From Brachycybe producta (lineage: Eukaryota; Arthropoda; Diplopoda; Playtdesmida; Andrognathidae): DNA of 64,000 nucleotides. Location: contig JAUPFP010000076.1 in the NCBI GenBank assembly GCA_036925085.1, positions 368,001 through 432,000 on the forward strand, read 5' to 3'. Of this stretch, positions 1 to 12,117 are shown piece after piece (position 1 is the first letter of the stretch; each line of letters starts with the position of its first letter). The notes beneath the pieces were generated by a model that had not been told where the DNA came from, did not search any database, and was given only the letters and a program-made list of their open reading frames with translations. The position numbers and the translations under genes are program-made.

Positions 1-693
1 CCAAGTAACTTTGAGTCGGTTCTTCAAAGAAAAATCGTTCGGGGTATGAACAGTTTTGTAGAATTATGGAGGTATCTTGAACAAGTGGATTGGCGCCTCA
101 TGCATGCTGCCTCGTTCATTGAATCAACATTTGACGCATGAGGCCATTCCTGTGTCCGAACCTTTCCTCGGTCGCATGCATTCATTGCTCAAATGTGTAC
201 CCACCTTTAGGATGGATGGCTCACACATGCAGAAAAGTATTCCACCGAAAAAGGAATTTATCTAGTTTGAATAATTCCATTCTATTTATTTGAATTAAAG
301 TAGGCAGAAAAAATACCATACAGAATGGCATTTTATGAGCCAATATGATCCTTCAGTATTATTATTTATTCATTTATGGCTCCTAATATTATTTCTCCAC
401 TCTTCTATAAACTAAAAATTGTTCTTTATGGAAAACAGAAAATAAAAATGTAACTTTCTTTTGATATTTGATTTCTTTTTCTTGCTTGTTTTTCTGCACG
501 TGTAAACCATCCCTAACAAAGCTTTAAAATAATTCGAAAATTGTTTATTTTTGTTTATCAGAAATATTTATACAAATTATAACGAATATGAGCTTTATTT
601 TCTTTGAATTATTTGATGATATGATTAATTTATTTGTTTGGCTGTTTACATAAACAAGCTTTATTAACTGAGCCAAATTAAACGAGGAATTTT

Positions 694-865
694 AGCACTT
701 GAAGTTCAACTTGAAACCTCTAAACAGAGTTCCAACATAGAAAAAAACTTTTTTTTATTGAGTATACATGAACAGGATTTTTTTTTAATATTCTAACTTG
801 GTTCAGAGAGTTTAAAAGTTGAATTTTAAGTGCCAAAGCTTCCTTCTTGAATTTGGGCCTAATAC
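694..865. repeat. Family C hairpin repeat, copy 1
   Basis: Arms GAAGTTCAACTTGAAACCTC and TTCAGAGAGTTTAAAAGTTG, ending CTTCTTGAATTTGGGCC. About 170 bp. Confidence 0.6.
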
Positions 866-1382
866 ACTTATATAGGTCCAGATCCTTTTAAAATATATTC
901 GTTTTTAGACATATCACATTTAAATAGAAAATAAAATATGTGTATATATAGGCCCTATGAAGAGTATAAGATAAAAACGTTTACCTTTACTTAAAAACAT
1001 TTAAACCTTAAAAAGTACATGTTGCTCACATTTTAATCCACATAATGTTCAATCTATCTTTTCTCTCTCAAATTAATGACAAACAAATACCATATAGATC
1101 TGTAAAATATTCTCTTTATCAATATAAATTATACGTATGTTACAATCAAAGTAGAAAAAAAACACTTTTGAGTCATTTTTCATAATCACTAGACAATGTG
1201 GAAGTTTTCAGTAATTATGATTTATGAAGAATGGCTCACTGGTGTTACACTATGATAGTAACATAAAACACGCAAGACAGTGTTGATTAATGAGAATCGG
1301 AATTATGATTAATAAAGAGAGGCTGCCCAGGATATAAAACGTGTTTTAGAAAAAAATTGCAAATTTTAATTGCTTCTATAGT

Positions 1383-1436
1383 AATTAATTATGATTATAC
1401 ATATATATATATATGCATAATCATAATATTAATTAT
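1383..1436. repeat. AT palindrome
   Basis: ATTAATTATGATTATAC and its inverse around an alternating (TA)n centre; a cruciform-prone site. Confidence 0.6.
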
Positions 1437-1793
1437 TATACAATTGGCAACTTGAGATTTATTAAAGGATTTTTGTAATATTCAGAGTTTAGAGAGAGAG
1501 AAAAAAAAAAGAATGTCAGGAATGTTATTTTAAAATAAAATGACCTCCAAATTGTTCAGAGCGTAATTGTCATTTTGAAGTAAGGCTTGATTCACACCAT
1601 GAGGTTAAATCTCTATTGCGCATGTGTAGAATGCTGTGATTGAAATCAGATGCTCAGTAGAGAGAGAGAGAGACTTTAATTTAACCTACATGACCAACAA
1701 TTACAATCTGAGGCTAGGCACTTGGCACACAGATCACTTTTTGAACACTTTTCAACAGTAAAATGAAGTTGGGGTTTTTCCCAAAATCGGACC

Positions 1794-1915
1794 ACCTTGA
1801 GTCCTTTCCATAGAAAATACATTGCAACCACAGTCCAAACACCTTCGACTTCATTTTGAAGTCGAAAAGTGTTTCAAAAAGTGGTCTTGTGTAATCCAAG
1901 CCTAAAATTGAATTC
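1794..1915. repeat. Family E fragment
   Basis: TCCATAGAAAATACATTGCA, CCTTCGACTTCATTTTGAAG and TGTGTAATCCAAGCCT. The same core recurs at 6010-6125, 10115-10306, 42740-42890 and 56960-57220. Confidence 0.5.
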
Positions 1916-2285
1916 ATGGTTTAAACCAAGCCTTAATGTTTTGTGTGATACGGGCTATTTATAATATAAAATCCAGTTCAAAAGTAAATTTAACATTAAA
2001 AATAGTTTTATGATAATGTATTTTGTAATGTTTGCTCTTGTCAAAAAAAAAAATATACGGACTGCCTAAAGACATAAAATGCATATATAAAATACTATAG
2101 ATATGAATATAAATTATATATAAAACAATATGGCTGTATCATAGGAATAATTTCAAGTTGATTTTTTTAGAGTATTTAACAACAAAAAAAAATCTTCAAA
2201 AAAAATTTATAGTGGTCTTTTAAATTGCTCTATGCATTTTTATGATGTGAAAAGAAATCTAAGAATATAACGATGTATATATAAA

Positions 2286-2320
2286 TATTAATTATTATTA
2301 TTATTATTATTATTATTAAT
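2286..2320. repeat. (TTA)n microsatellite
   Basis: About 11 ATT/TTA units. Confidence 0.9.
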
Positions 2321-3594
2321 ACTAGCATTACAATTGCAATACAACATTAAGTTTGTAATTTTAATGGCAGTGTACTTCTACTTAATCATAGTTGCTTCAT
2401 TGTATTTGTTAAATTCCCTTTGTATTTGTAAGTTTCAAAACCGCTGTTTTTATTAGTCGCATTAATTATATATTTATGATGTTGTTTTTTTAGAGAAAAA
2501 AATGTTTTTGTTGAAAAAAATAATTTATTTAAAGATAATTAAGAACAAATTAATTGCTAATGGACTCGTTAATACAATTTTTTTTCTTTTTGCTTTTCAA
2601 TTATTTGCATCTCCAATTCGAGCCATTTCAAATATAATTATTAATTATTGCTACTAATTGGTGTTTTAACTGCTCAGATTTTTTTGAGTTAAAAAAAAAA
2701 AAGATAACACCACAATTGTAGACAATTTCACTTAAAAAAATAACTTTGTAAAATCAATTAACTCCTACACCTAATTTTGAATGTTTAAAAATCTTATATA
2801 AAACACACACATATTTGTGCTCTCATATTTTGAGCCTGAAAATTTAAATGTCATGAGTTGAAGAACGTCATTTAACCTCTCTTAACCTTTGAAACCCTAA
2901 TTCCTTACTTCATTAGTAAAAAAAATGTTGAAATCAATAATTGCTTTTTTAGTATTTTATTACTCACTACAAACTTATTGTTTATAAAAATAGTATTGTA
3001 TGAAATTAATTTCGATTTACCTGTATGTTTTTTTATTTAGATTCCTGTTCTGCTCTTTTAACTTAAATCTACAGTAGTTGCTCTGGTCAAGTCTACGTGG
3101 CTTACCGCTCATAGCTTACGTAGCTCGTATGCTAAACTTGCTTGGCAGTGGCGTTGCTACAGAAAGCAATTGGAGCAGTTTGTTTCCGGCGCCAGTCTCC
3201 AAAAAAATGGCGCCTTCAAATCTTCTACTCTGTTAAGATTTTATTTCAATGTATCCTGATTAATATAATTAATAATTTTATTTTAATTAGTAAGCCAATC
3301 AGAAAAAAATGCACTTTAAAGTAGTAATTAGTTTCACCTCTGAATTCTAGCTTCTAACTAGGTTCTGCGCCTGAAAAACGCATTTTTTTTTGGGGGGGGG
3401 GGGGGTTTATTTATGAATTTTTATTTAAGATTTAGGGGGCGCACTGAAGATTTTTTTCAAAAATGACGTCAATTGGCCGAATTAATTTACAATGGCATTG
3501 CCATTATCTATGGCAACAAAACACGCCGCTCAATACATCACTTTTTTTGTAACTTTTTCAGTATCCGTATGCAGGGAGTAGTTGGCCAGAGCAT

Positions 3595-3775
3595 AACATA
3601 TTTAGGCCCAAATTCAAAAAATGAGACTTGGTACTTGAACTTGAAATTGAACTCTCTGCACATTCCTTCCAACATAATTTTAAAATTTTGTCAATAAAAC
3701 AGTTTTTTAATGTTAAAACCCTGTTTAGAGGGTTCAAGTTGAAGTTCACGTGCAAACTATATTTCTTGATTTTTT
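3595..3775. repeat. Family C hairpin repeat, copy 2
   Basis: TTTAGGCCCAAATTCAAAAA, TGAACTTGAAATTGAACTCT and the inverse arm AGAGGGTTCAAGTTGAAGTT. It lies 220 bp past the furin-repeat stop codon, so it could be in the 3' UTR if the 3864 signal is skipped. Confidence 0.6.
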
Positions 3776-3863
3776 TTTATATTCAAGAATAGTCTTGTTT
3801 TAAAGTATTAATACAAAACTAAAAAATTACATGTACATAATTACAGTAATTTGTTTTAAAACT

Positions 3864-3869
3864 TTTATT
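3864..3869 (-). terminator. Candidate polyadenylation signal of the furin-repeat gene
   Basis: AATAAA on the minus strand about 120 nt past the stop codon at 3989. Canonical hexamer at a plausible distance; no transcript evidence. Confidence 0.4.
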
Positions 3870-3988
3870 AGATTTATATTTAAAAAAAAATTATTGTTGT
3901 TTGTAGAGTGAAACCGGGTTTCTTTTTTGTCTTTTTTTTTCTGGAATGTGGTCACCAATTGGCGCATTTCAATTTTTTCCAAATATTA

Positions 3989-6934
3989 TTAACGTTCTTC
4001 ATCAATATTTACATAAATGTGGTCATCGTCATTATCATGAGAGGAAGTTCGAAAAGGTAAAGGTGGAGCTTCAAATTTCGGTACTTCAGCTTCAGAATTG
4101 ATACGTTTTTTTCTGGCTGGCATTTCTGGTGTAGTGTGTCCAGATTCTGAATATTTATTGACCACATGATGATCATTTACTGAAAGTTGAGGAATTCCTG
4201 AAATGAGGTATTTTATAATTGAGGTTAATAATATATTGTTTTTAATAAAGGCCTTTCTAGAGCTCGAAAAAAAAACTTCTAAAAAGTATTACAACTTTTA
4301 TGTAATTCAGGACTATCAACATACAAATTTTGTGGAAATAATATTTTCAATAGTTTTTGTATTTTAGATAATGAAATGACAATATTTTGGATGATACTTC
4401 GACCTTGATTTCATTTTTTTCCATTATACTATTGGCAATCCATTAAAATATATGAATTTTCTGGAATTAATGTTTTCAGAGGATTTTTCAAATGTTTTAT
4501 TTATTGAGCTCTAGGAAGGGTTTAAGGTGACTGAATAGATAATTATTTTGCTTTTGTCCCTTTAAGAGTACCTTAGACGGTACCACTGCAGTGGTTAATA
4601 CCGTCATAGACGTTTTTGTGAAATTTGGACGCAAAAACGGCTAGCAAACGTTTTTTTTTTTTAAAAACAACATTATGAAAAAATTCAAATTGCTTTCAGA
4701 ACAAGAATGAGAAAAAAATTTTTGTCATGGCAATATCTTAAAAAATAAATATTTTCTAGCAGTTTGTTCAACTGTCATAAAAGATTTACTTTTAAAGATA
4801 TCATCATGAAAAAACGTTTAGCATTTATCACCAAATATTCTAGTTTATAAATTATTTATAATTTCGTAATGTTTCTCCTGACAAACGCTCGCTTTAAAAA
4901 TTTAAATTTTCTCAAAACCACGGTTCCTATAGAACTAAAATAAAATATCTATTCAACCACGTTAATTGATTTTTTTTAAAATAAATTGACAAACAAACCT
5001 CTGATTTGTTGCATATTAGAAGGAATCAAATAACATTGAGTACTTGCTGAACTTCTCCTTCTATGATACGGAGGATACATTCGTCTGATTCCGTCACGAT
5101 TCAATGGACTATCCGGTGTTTCGTACAATGGATCCAATTCGTAAAAATCATCTTCAGCCTCTTTGTGAGTATGTGGCCAAGTAGAATGATGTCCAGATGA
5201 ATGGCCACTGTGGAAAGTAAACCTCTGAAAGAATAATATTTAATTTAAGGATCAGCTTTTAAGGTGGTTTTAAAAGTGTTAAAAAGTATCTTTGAAGTGT
5301 GGTTATTCTGTCTTGAGAAACTTGAAAGAGTTTTAGAAACTAGAAGATTAGCTCAATCATTGAAGGGTATTTGTCAATGTTTTGTTACATTGATAACTTT
5401 TAAAATAAACGTTTTGTGTCAATTTGTAAATGACCCAACTTTAAACAGACGAATTTTTTTAATTTTTTTTTATCCATAAAAGTTTATTTTGAAATATAAC
5501 AAAATTTGATATTGTTCCTAAACCAAATATTTCACAATTTTTTTCAGCTTCTTAAGTGTTGCTTCTTGCAAAAAAAGTTTGTCAATTATGTAAATCTCGT
5601 GACTAAACTTGTGTTGTGTGGATGGATTTAATTGGGAGGCACAACATTCTTATGCTAGCGATTAACTTGCATAAGCTACCTTCTGTGTCGGTAAATGTTT
5701 CTCGGTAAATACGTAAGCATTCCCCGGTCTTTTCATGTGCTGTTCAGTTGGTAACTTCAGTGTGGCCATTTGGTTGCTTTGCTTGGGACGGTTTAAGAAG
5801 CACTGAAAATATTTATTTTAGAATTAGTTATGGACATATATAACTTTAAATTATTTGGTTGTAAACTAATTCGTTGCGTTTTTTGCCCAAAACTATAAAA
5901 ACTAAACTACAATTAAATATTTAAAAGAATTGCTTTTTTTCTTATTTCTTTTTCATATGCAATCAATTTTTTTTATTTGCTGTTTAATTTTGTTCATTTT
6001 AGTTTGAAATAAAAATTGTGCAAAAAAAACACCAACCGGTTTTGCATAGAAAATGCATTGCAATCACAGCGCAACTACCTTCGACTTCATTTGTAGTCTT
6101 AAAAGTAGTCTGTGTGTTCCAACCCTTAAGCTGCTTGCACACGAGCGACTTTTTATGGTGCAACAGTTTTGTTGCACGACACACCTACTCGCGTTTATCG
6201 CTCATCCTTACACGCTAGCGACATTGTCGCTCGTGTGTAAGAGCTCTTAGTTTACAACCTAATGACAACTTTAAATCTTGGCGTTTATAGTACTTTCTTG
6301 TGGTCTTCATGGTCCTGATTGTTGTTTCGACAAGCTCTACCATTTTTAGTGCAAGGCCAATTAAGTTGAAGTCTGTATCTTCGTCTAAAGTAACTAAGAA
6401 GCATGAAAAGTAGTCCTCCCAAAATGACCAATGGAGGAACAGCATAATAACTAGTTGGTATTTCGGCAATAATTTTTTCCTCTCTAATTAGCTGAACATC
6501 GATCGAGCAATTACTCGAGGATGCATTCCACAAGTGGATCCATTCCGTGCTGTTGAATTGGCAGAATGGAACACAATGTCCATCTTGTTCAAAGTGTCGA
6601 CATTCTAAACAGTTGTCGGTTCCACTATCGAGACAACCATTGCATTCTGCATGACATGCTTGACATACTCTGTTTTCTTGCGCATAGAATCCAAATGGAC
6701 ATTCTTCGACACAACTGAAAGGTGAAGATTCCTTCCATTGGATGGCATTAGTCATTGTTGTTGATGATGTTGTTATTGGTATGTTGGTGCTAGTGCCAAT
6801 TCGAGTGCCAGTGCTAATTCTAGTGCCAATGCCAGTGCCAGTGACATTGGTGTCCATATTAAACTTTCTTCTTCCAACAGTCATTATGTCAGCCAGTGTG
6901 GTTGTTTCTGTTCTGTCCAGTTTAGTGGTCAGTG

Positions 6935-6976
<42 letters not shown>

Positions 6977-8063
6977 TTTCATATGTCACGGTTGTTGACT
7001 TTATGGTGACATCCTCTCCACTTCCAACTAAACTTTCAATTTTAAGTGTTGGTTTTGGTGATGATGGTTTTACTTCTTCCTCTTCATCGATTTCTTTACT
7101 CAATTTTGAAAAATTAATATTTGAATCAGCTTCAGGGTCACCATAATAATCGACAACATCAAAATCAATATTTTCATCTAAATGAATTCCAATTTTATGA
7201 AAGTTTTTGTTCCGTTTGACTGGCAACATGTGTCCTGTCACTCTTCCTTCTTCGTTGTCGTCACCGGACTTTGATGGCTGAAAAGGAGTGGAAGAGGATG
7301 AAGAGGAAATGTCTGCTTTGATGTCGACAGTTTCTTTTTCGATGTATCCTGAAGAACCATCTGCTTCATATGTCATAAAATTATCATCTACATCAAACTG
7401 ACTGTCTTCATTGTCGATTTTATCGACTTTTCCCGAAGTTCTCGAAGATTTTGAATATTTATTCAATTTCGGATTTGCTCTTTTATTGTTTTTAATTTGT
7501 GTTGACGAATGTTTTTGTTGGTAATCTGTGGCCAGAAGTCCTTCTTCTTCATACATATCTTTATTTGTTGTTGCCACTGTTGTTTTTTTCTTGTGTCCCC
7601 CACCACCACCACCACTTTTATGTCTGGTTGTCCGTTTTTGTCTCAACAATGTCGAGGATGTTGTACTTTCTATATTCAAAGTCATTTCAGTGGCACTTGT
7701 AATTTGGTCATCATAGATTATCAGATATTCTGGTAGACATTGAAGACAATCATTTTCATCAGGTCCAAGACAAAGTGAACATCCAGTGGCACAACTTTGA
7801 CATATTTTCATTGTCACTGGTACAAGATTGGCTCTTCTTTTCTTTTCCTTTATTAAGTCTGTTGGAATCAATGATGAGAATGTGGTAGTTGGCCTCTTGA
7901 AAATGGAACTTTCTTCTTCCAGTGGTAATTGAAGGCAGATGTTTGTAGTTATGAATATCGTCAAGGTTCCTTTGGCATAAAATCCTTCTGGACAATCACA
8001 TGCCAAATAAGAAACACTCGCAGTCGGTCTTACTTCATCTTCATTCTCATTTTGTTCAGCAAC
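3989..8063 (-). CDS. Furin-repeat single-pass membrane protein, 3' four exons (5' end missing)
   Basis: Exons, in transcript order: 8063-6294, 5802-5680, 5224-4999, 4197-3989. All junctions are GT-AG and the frame stays open to TAA, giving about 775 residues from the first visible exon. Exon 1 holds a furin-type repeat (CQSCATGCSLC, then GPDENDCLQC), an RQKR dibasic site shortly after it, a ~350-residue Ser/Thr/acidic linker with a poly-Ser run, a second furin-type repeat (CQACHAECNGC, then DNCLEC), and one membrane helix (PPLVILGGLLFMLLSYF) followed by RRR. The last three exons encode a ~200-residue cytoplasmic tail with YLIP, PPLPFR (class II SH3 ligand shape) and YVNI (Grb2-SH2 shape). Furin-type repeats occur in PC5/furin convertases and in EGFR/insulin-receptor ectodomains. 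No protease or kinase domain is visible here, so the family is unresolved. Exon 1 opens inside the protein after the acceptor TTTTAAG; upstream exons, including any signal peptide, were not found. I infer a type I topology with the repeats outside. Confidence 0.8.
4515..4955. mobile_element. Family A, long form, in the last intron of the furin-repeat gene
   Basis: Starts TTTAAGGTGACTGAATAGAT and includes GGTACCACTGCAGTGGTTA, TCAACTGTCATAAAAGATT and ATTCTAGTTTATAAA. Compare the copy at 61850. Confidence 0.5.
5262..5560. mobile_element. Family A copy in the 5225-5679 intron
   Basis: Left arm intact (GTTTTAGAAACTAGAAGATT, then AGCTCAATCATTGAAGGGTA); right arm eroded after AAAAGTTTATTTTGAAATAT. 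Confidence 0.7.
6010..6125. repeat. Family E fragment in an intron
   Basis: GCATAGAAAATGCATTGCAA, CTTCGACTTCATTTGTAG and GTGTGTTCCAACCC, abutting the hairpin MITE at 6129. Confidence 0.5.
6129..6246. mobile_element. Hairpin MITE in an intron of the furin-repeat gene
   Basis: GCTTGCACACGAGCGAC and the inverse GTCGCTCGTGTGTAAG, flanked by TTA on each side. It lies in the 5803-6293 intron next to a family E copy. Confidence 0.65.
6934..6976. repeat. Trinucleotide microsatellite inside coding sequence (poly-Ser)
   Basis: About 14 GAT units on the plus strand, read on the minus strand as TCA codons, encode the uninterrupted Ser run in the linker of the furin-repeat protein. Just upstream on the plus strand (6785-6850) a degenerate ~12-bp tandem repeat encodes Thr/Gly/Ile-rich units. 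Both tracts are expected to vary in length. Confidence 0.8.
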
Positions 8064-8120
8064 CTTAAAAGGAACAAAAAAATTAAATTCGATTAGAAAA
8101 GACTACGTAAATTGTTGGAT

Positions 8121-8625
8121 GGTTAATTAATAGGGTTCGGATTTTTATGCAATATCAAGCAATGGTTTCTCAATCTGTCGTCAAGGGCCAATTCTGAAGT
8201 AACAATACCGTTTAGAGATCAACCAACAATGAGAGGCTGTATTAAACCAAGAAGGGCCTCTAGCCTTTTTGGTGCTCGGGGCCCTCGTCACTTAATAGGA
8301 AATTAAAATGCTACTCATTTTAACATTGCAAAAGTTTTGCACAGGCCCTCAAAAGCTCCGGGCATCTACGCTTAAGCCTACTTAGCGTAATGAATAATTC
8401 GGCCCTGCCAACTATAATGATTTTTTTCAATCAGTAACACTGGTCAGAGGCTAAAACTCTAGTTGACAACTGATATCTAACCTCTAACCAGCCTTTTTGA
8501 TTAGAAAAAGCATAATTACAGTTGCTCTATGATGATTATTAATTCATACTTGGTTCTTGGGCAACAAATTGAGAAACATATGTTTGATATTGCATAAAAA
8601 TCCGAGCCCAATTAATTAATATAAA
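8121..8625. mobile_element. TIR element upstream of the furin-repeat exon 1
   Basis: GGGTTCGGATTTTTATGC then AATATCAAGCA, with the inverse TTGATATTGCATAAAAATCC then GAGCCC; flanks AATTAATA and AATTAATTA. Lies in the intron 5' of exon 8063-6294. Confidence 0.7.
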
Positions 8626-8671
8626 CTTGTTTGTCGAGCTTGAAAATGAGGCTGTAATTGGTTAGAATTAA

Positions 8672-8965
8672 GGTGGTTTTAAAGTGTAAATGCCTCTCGA
8701 AATCTGATTATTCTGTCGTTGATGTGCAAAATTAAAAAAAAAACTTCAATGTGTTTTAAAAACTAGAAGAGTAGTTGAAATCATTCAAAATAATCTTTTT
8801 AGGTCAGTTTGAAAATGCCACAACTTTAACAAGACTATATTGTTTAATTTTTGTCTATATCAAGTTTATTTTGACAGTTATTAACATTTAAAAGAAATAC
8901 CTTTAAGTGATTAAGCTACCCTTCTAGTTTCTAATACACTTTCTAGTTTCTCTTAATAATCAGAG
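8672..8965. mobile_element. Family A copy
   Basis: Both arms: AAACTAGAAGAGTAGTTGAA on the left, TTAAGCTACCCTTCTAGTTT on the right, with AAGTTTATTTTGACAG before the right arm. Confidence 0.75.
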
Positions 8966-9082
8966 TTCGAAAATCAGCTTTTCATAAACCATCTTAGTTA
9001 AATTAGAAAAAAAAATAATTAAAGTAGAAAGACAAGAATGCATATTGCTGAAAAAAAGCTAAAAAAAAATATTCAAAATATG

Positions 9083-9242
9083 ATAGGGTTCAAATTCAAG
9101 AAGGAAATTTAATGCCTGAACTTCAACTTCAATCCTCTGAACAGGGTTTCAATATAAAATAAAATCCTCTTCAAGAGTAGTCAATAAAACAGGATTTATT
9201 ATTCTATGTTGGAACTCTGTTCAGAGGGTTCAAGTTGCTTAA
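9083..9242. repeat. Family C hairpin repeat, copy 3
   Basis: CAAATTCAAGAAGGAAATTT, CTCTGAACAGGGTTTCAATA and the inverse CAGAGGGTTCAAGTTGC. Confidence 0.65.
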
Positions 9243-10114
9243 CTTTATTAAATTTATAAAATACAATAGGGGCCTATATATACAGTATAATAATTGATAG
9301 GCCTGCTGCATGTGCTTTTAGTTAGTGTTTTTCAAACCTTTTCAGCCTCACAAAGAAAAATTATCCTATTAAATGTCTTCTCAAAATGAGTTCATTGTCA
9401 AATAACTCTAGTTAAAAATGGCCGTTCATTAATTAATTGAGCTATAATTGATGACGTTTTTTTTCAGGTTATGGTGACCATATTTTAGATTATTTTCAAA
9501 GAGTTTATTGAGTAATTTTAAGCTCAATAAGCTTAATTTTTTTGTTTAAATACAAATATAACAAAATATAAAATACATTGATACATTTACAAAATACAAC
9601 AAAAATTCAGTTAATTTTTGTTTAGATCCAATCTAAGAAAGAAATTAAAAGTTTGCTTGGATACTAGAAAAGTATTCAAAGAATTGAATTGAATGTATTT
9701 TTTAGGATGTTATCTTGAAAAAAAAATACTTTTAATGGTGAACTAGTTTTAAAATGGCAACATTTTCCTTTTTCACTTTTAACTTAGCAATAAAAAAAAA
9801 TTTGCTGAAAATCTGAAATATGATGTTTGTTATAGTTGTTGCAATTGTTAACAATTCAAAAACTATCTGAAGTGTGTTACAAGGCCTGAAGAACCGTTTT
9901 GCTTTTCAGTAAGCAGTGTTGAAAACGTCTACTTAAGAAACTAGAAAATGTAAAGAAACTACACTGCGACTTTGCATTATGATTGATTACAGTCGACGCA
10001 GTGTAACTTGAAGCTTATGACGTCAGAGTGGCTGACAAAAAACAAGGCTTGTGTCATATTGTTTAATAGAAAATAAGGTAATGAGTTCTAATAAGAAAAG
10101 TTCTTAAGAATCCT

Positions 10115-10306
10115 TTAGTTTTTGGGTCTTGGTCCACAAACCATTTTGCGGCGGTCGATTTCGACTGCAAAATGAAGTTGCAGGTGGTTGGGCTGTTTTT
10201 GGAAAGATTCAAAGTGGTCAGTGTTGTTGGCGACAACCAAATTTCATTTTTGCAGTCGAAATATACCATTAAAAGTGGTCTGTGTATTCCAATCCTTAAA
10301 CTGTTG
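10115..10306. repeat. Family E-related palindrome beside a family B element
   Basis: GACTGCAAAATGAAGTTGCA is mirrored near 10243 (AAATTTCATTTTTGCAGTCG); ends GTGTATTCCAATCC. Confidence 0.45.
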
Positions 10307-10315
10307 AGAACTTTT

Positions 10316-10507
10316 ACAGACATTTAGAAATCGGGGAGAACTTCAGTTAGCTCCGCCCTTGTTATGACGACCGGCAACTTCTAATTGGTTTGTTGTGAAA
10401 AGGGCGGAGCATGTGACGTCAGACTACATAACCAACCAATTAGAAGTTGCTGGTCGTCATAAAAAGGGCGGAGCCAACTGAAGTTCTCCCCGATTTTAAA
10501 TGCCTGT
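10316..10507. mobile_element. Family B palindromic MITE, copy 1
   Basis: Ends ACAGACATTTAG and AAATGCCTGT, with an exact 9-bp duplication AGAACTTTT (10307-10315, 10508-10516). The arms are inverted copies containing AGCTCCGCCC and CAACTTCTAATTGGTT. TGACGTCA sits in the spacer near 10413. Confidence 0.85.
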
Positions 10508-11444
10508 AGAACTTTTTGCTATCATTCCTTTTTTTCTATCAGACAAAATGACATATGCTTAAATTTTTGGTAAATACTTCTGACGTCACAATCTTCGAGT
10601 TATAGTGCGGCGACTATATAACTACTACATTGTATATACAATCTTTTATTTTCAAATAAATATGCAAAGTCATACTTTTTTTTTAAATATTTTACTCAAT
10701 TTCTGAAGTAGAATTTTTACTTTTTGTAGACTGAAAATAAAAACTCCCTACTGGTCTCGAAGTCGGACCAACGACGACACACACTTTGGAAAATTTTTGA
10801 ATAGTTAACACAATATAAATCTTTCATGAATTCTAGTAAAAAGTTAATCATAATTGTACTGACAGCCATGCAGCCAGCCAGCCACCCATGATATAAATTA
10901 AATAAATTAAAAAGTTAACTTTGTTATTCTTTATTATAGTATTGAAAATGATGAAGCAATTTATTGCCATGTGTTTGTTAAGAAGTTGCTCAAGAATTTT
11001 CACTTACAACGTAATTAGATTTATAATGCAAGGTGGCAAAAGTTGATATTATGATATATTTGTTTATTTTTCTCAAGTCAAAGTCTTTTTTTTTAATGGC
11101 AAATCTCCAAATACAAGTAGCGAACATAAAAAACTACTGCAAAATTAAACTATGTAAGCAACATTTGGTAATCTAGCAGTATATTTTAATTTAGTTAAAT
11201 TACTTTTTAAGACACCATAAAAATTAAAAACAAGTTTGGTGTAATCTTTTTTTTTTCTGTATCAAAAGCTTATCTACTTCTAAGTTATTAATATATTTCT
11301 AAAAAATATATTTAAAATTAGGAAAAAAAATGACCCAGATATTAATAATTGTTAATTTTTACAGAAAATAATTTTACCAAAATAAAAGAAACTTCTGGAA
11401 ACTATAGAAATAAGTTATTTTTTTTGCATATTGGTAGCAGTTAA

Positions 11445-11900
11445 GCTGGTTTTAAAGTGTAAACGCATCTCGAATTCTGGTTATTTTGTCTTTCAGAAGC
11501 AAAATTTTGAGAGAAGAAAAAAAAATTTAAGTGTTTTACAAATTAGATGGGTAGCTCAATCACTTAATGGTATTTTAATGTTGAAATCTTTCAAAATAAA
11601 CTTTTTATGTCAGTATGAAAAACAACCTAAATTCAAGCAGCCTTTATTTTTTAATTTTTGTCTATAAAATGTTTATTTTTAAAGATATCAATATGAACAT
11701 ATTGTTGAAGTGATTCAGTTGCCATTCTAGTTTCTAATGCCACAATCAATTTCTCAATAATGCCGCCCCTTTTTTTAAAAGCACATATTTAAAAATAAAG
11801 CGGAGTTTTAAGCTAGTAGAGTTCAGCAATTGAATGATAGCATTTTTGACGATATCTTTCAAAATAAACTTTTTATGTCAATCTGTAAAGAACGATTTTC
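11445..11900. mobile_element. Family A copy plus a fragment
   Basis: Left arm AGATGGGTAGCTCAATCACT, right arm GATTCAGTTGCCATTCTAG. A separate piece follows at 11800-11900 (ATCTTTCAAAATAAACTTTT). Confidence 0.7.
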
Positions 11901-12117
11901 GTTTTAAAATATTTTCTTGCTAATTAGTCACATTTTTTGTTAAAATAAAAGATAACAATTGTCGTCTTTTTCAAACTCATAAATAGTTTAATCTGAATAA
12001 TCTCGTCATAATAATGCTATCACTCCTTTATTTACCCTCAATATATTCAAAATATACACTGGTTTTTATATTATATCCTAAAATTCTGTCAATTCTCTCT
12101 ATGTATAATTATAATAA

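Larger units (their letters stand above)
866..3594. other. AT-rich noncoding stretch
   Basis: Apart from the AT palindrome, the family E fragment, the (TTA)n and a 14-base G run at 3392-3405, I see no gene. Open frames are short and low-complexity. Confidence 0.5.

Noticed and set aside
6742..7146. 134-codon plus-strand frame with poly-Asp
   Set aside because: Antisense shadow of the furin-repeat exon; the Asp run is the GAT microsatellite.
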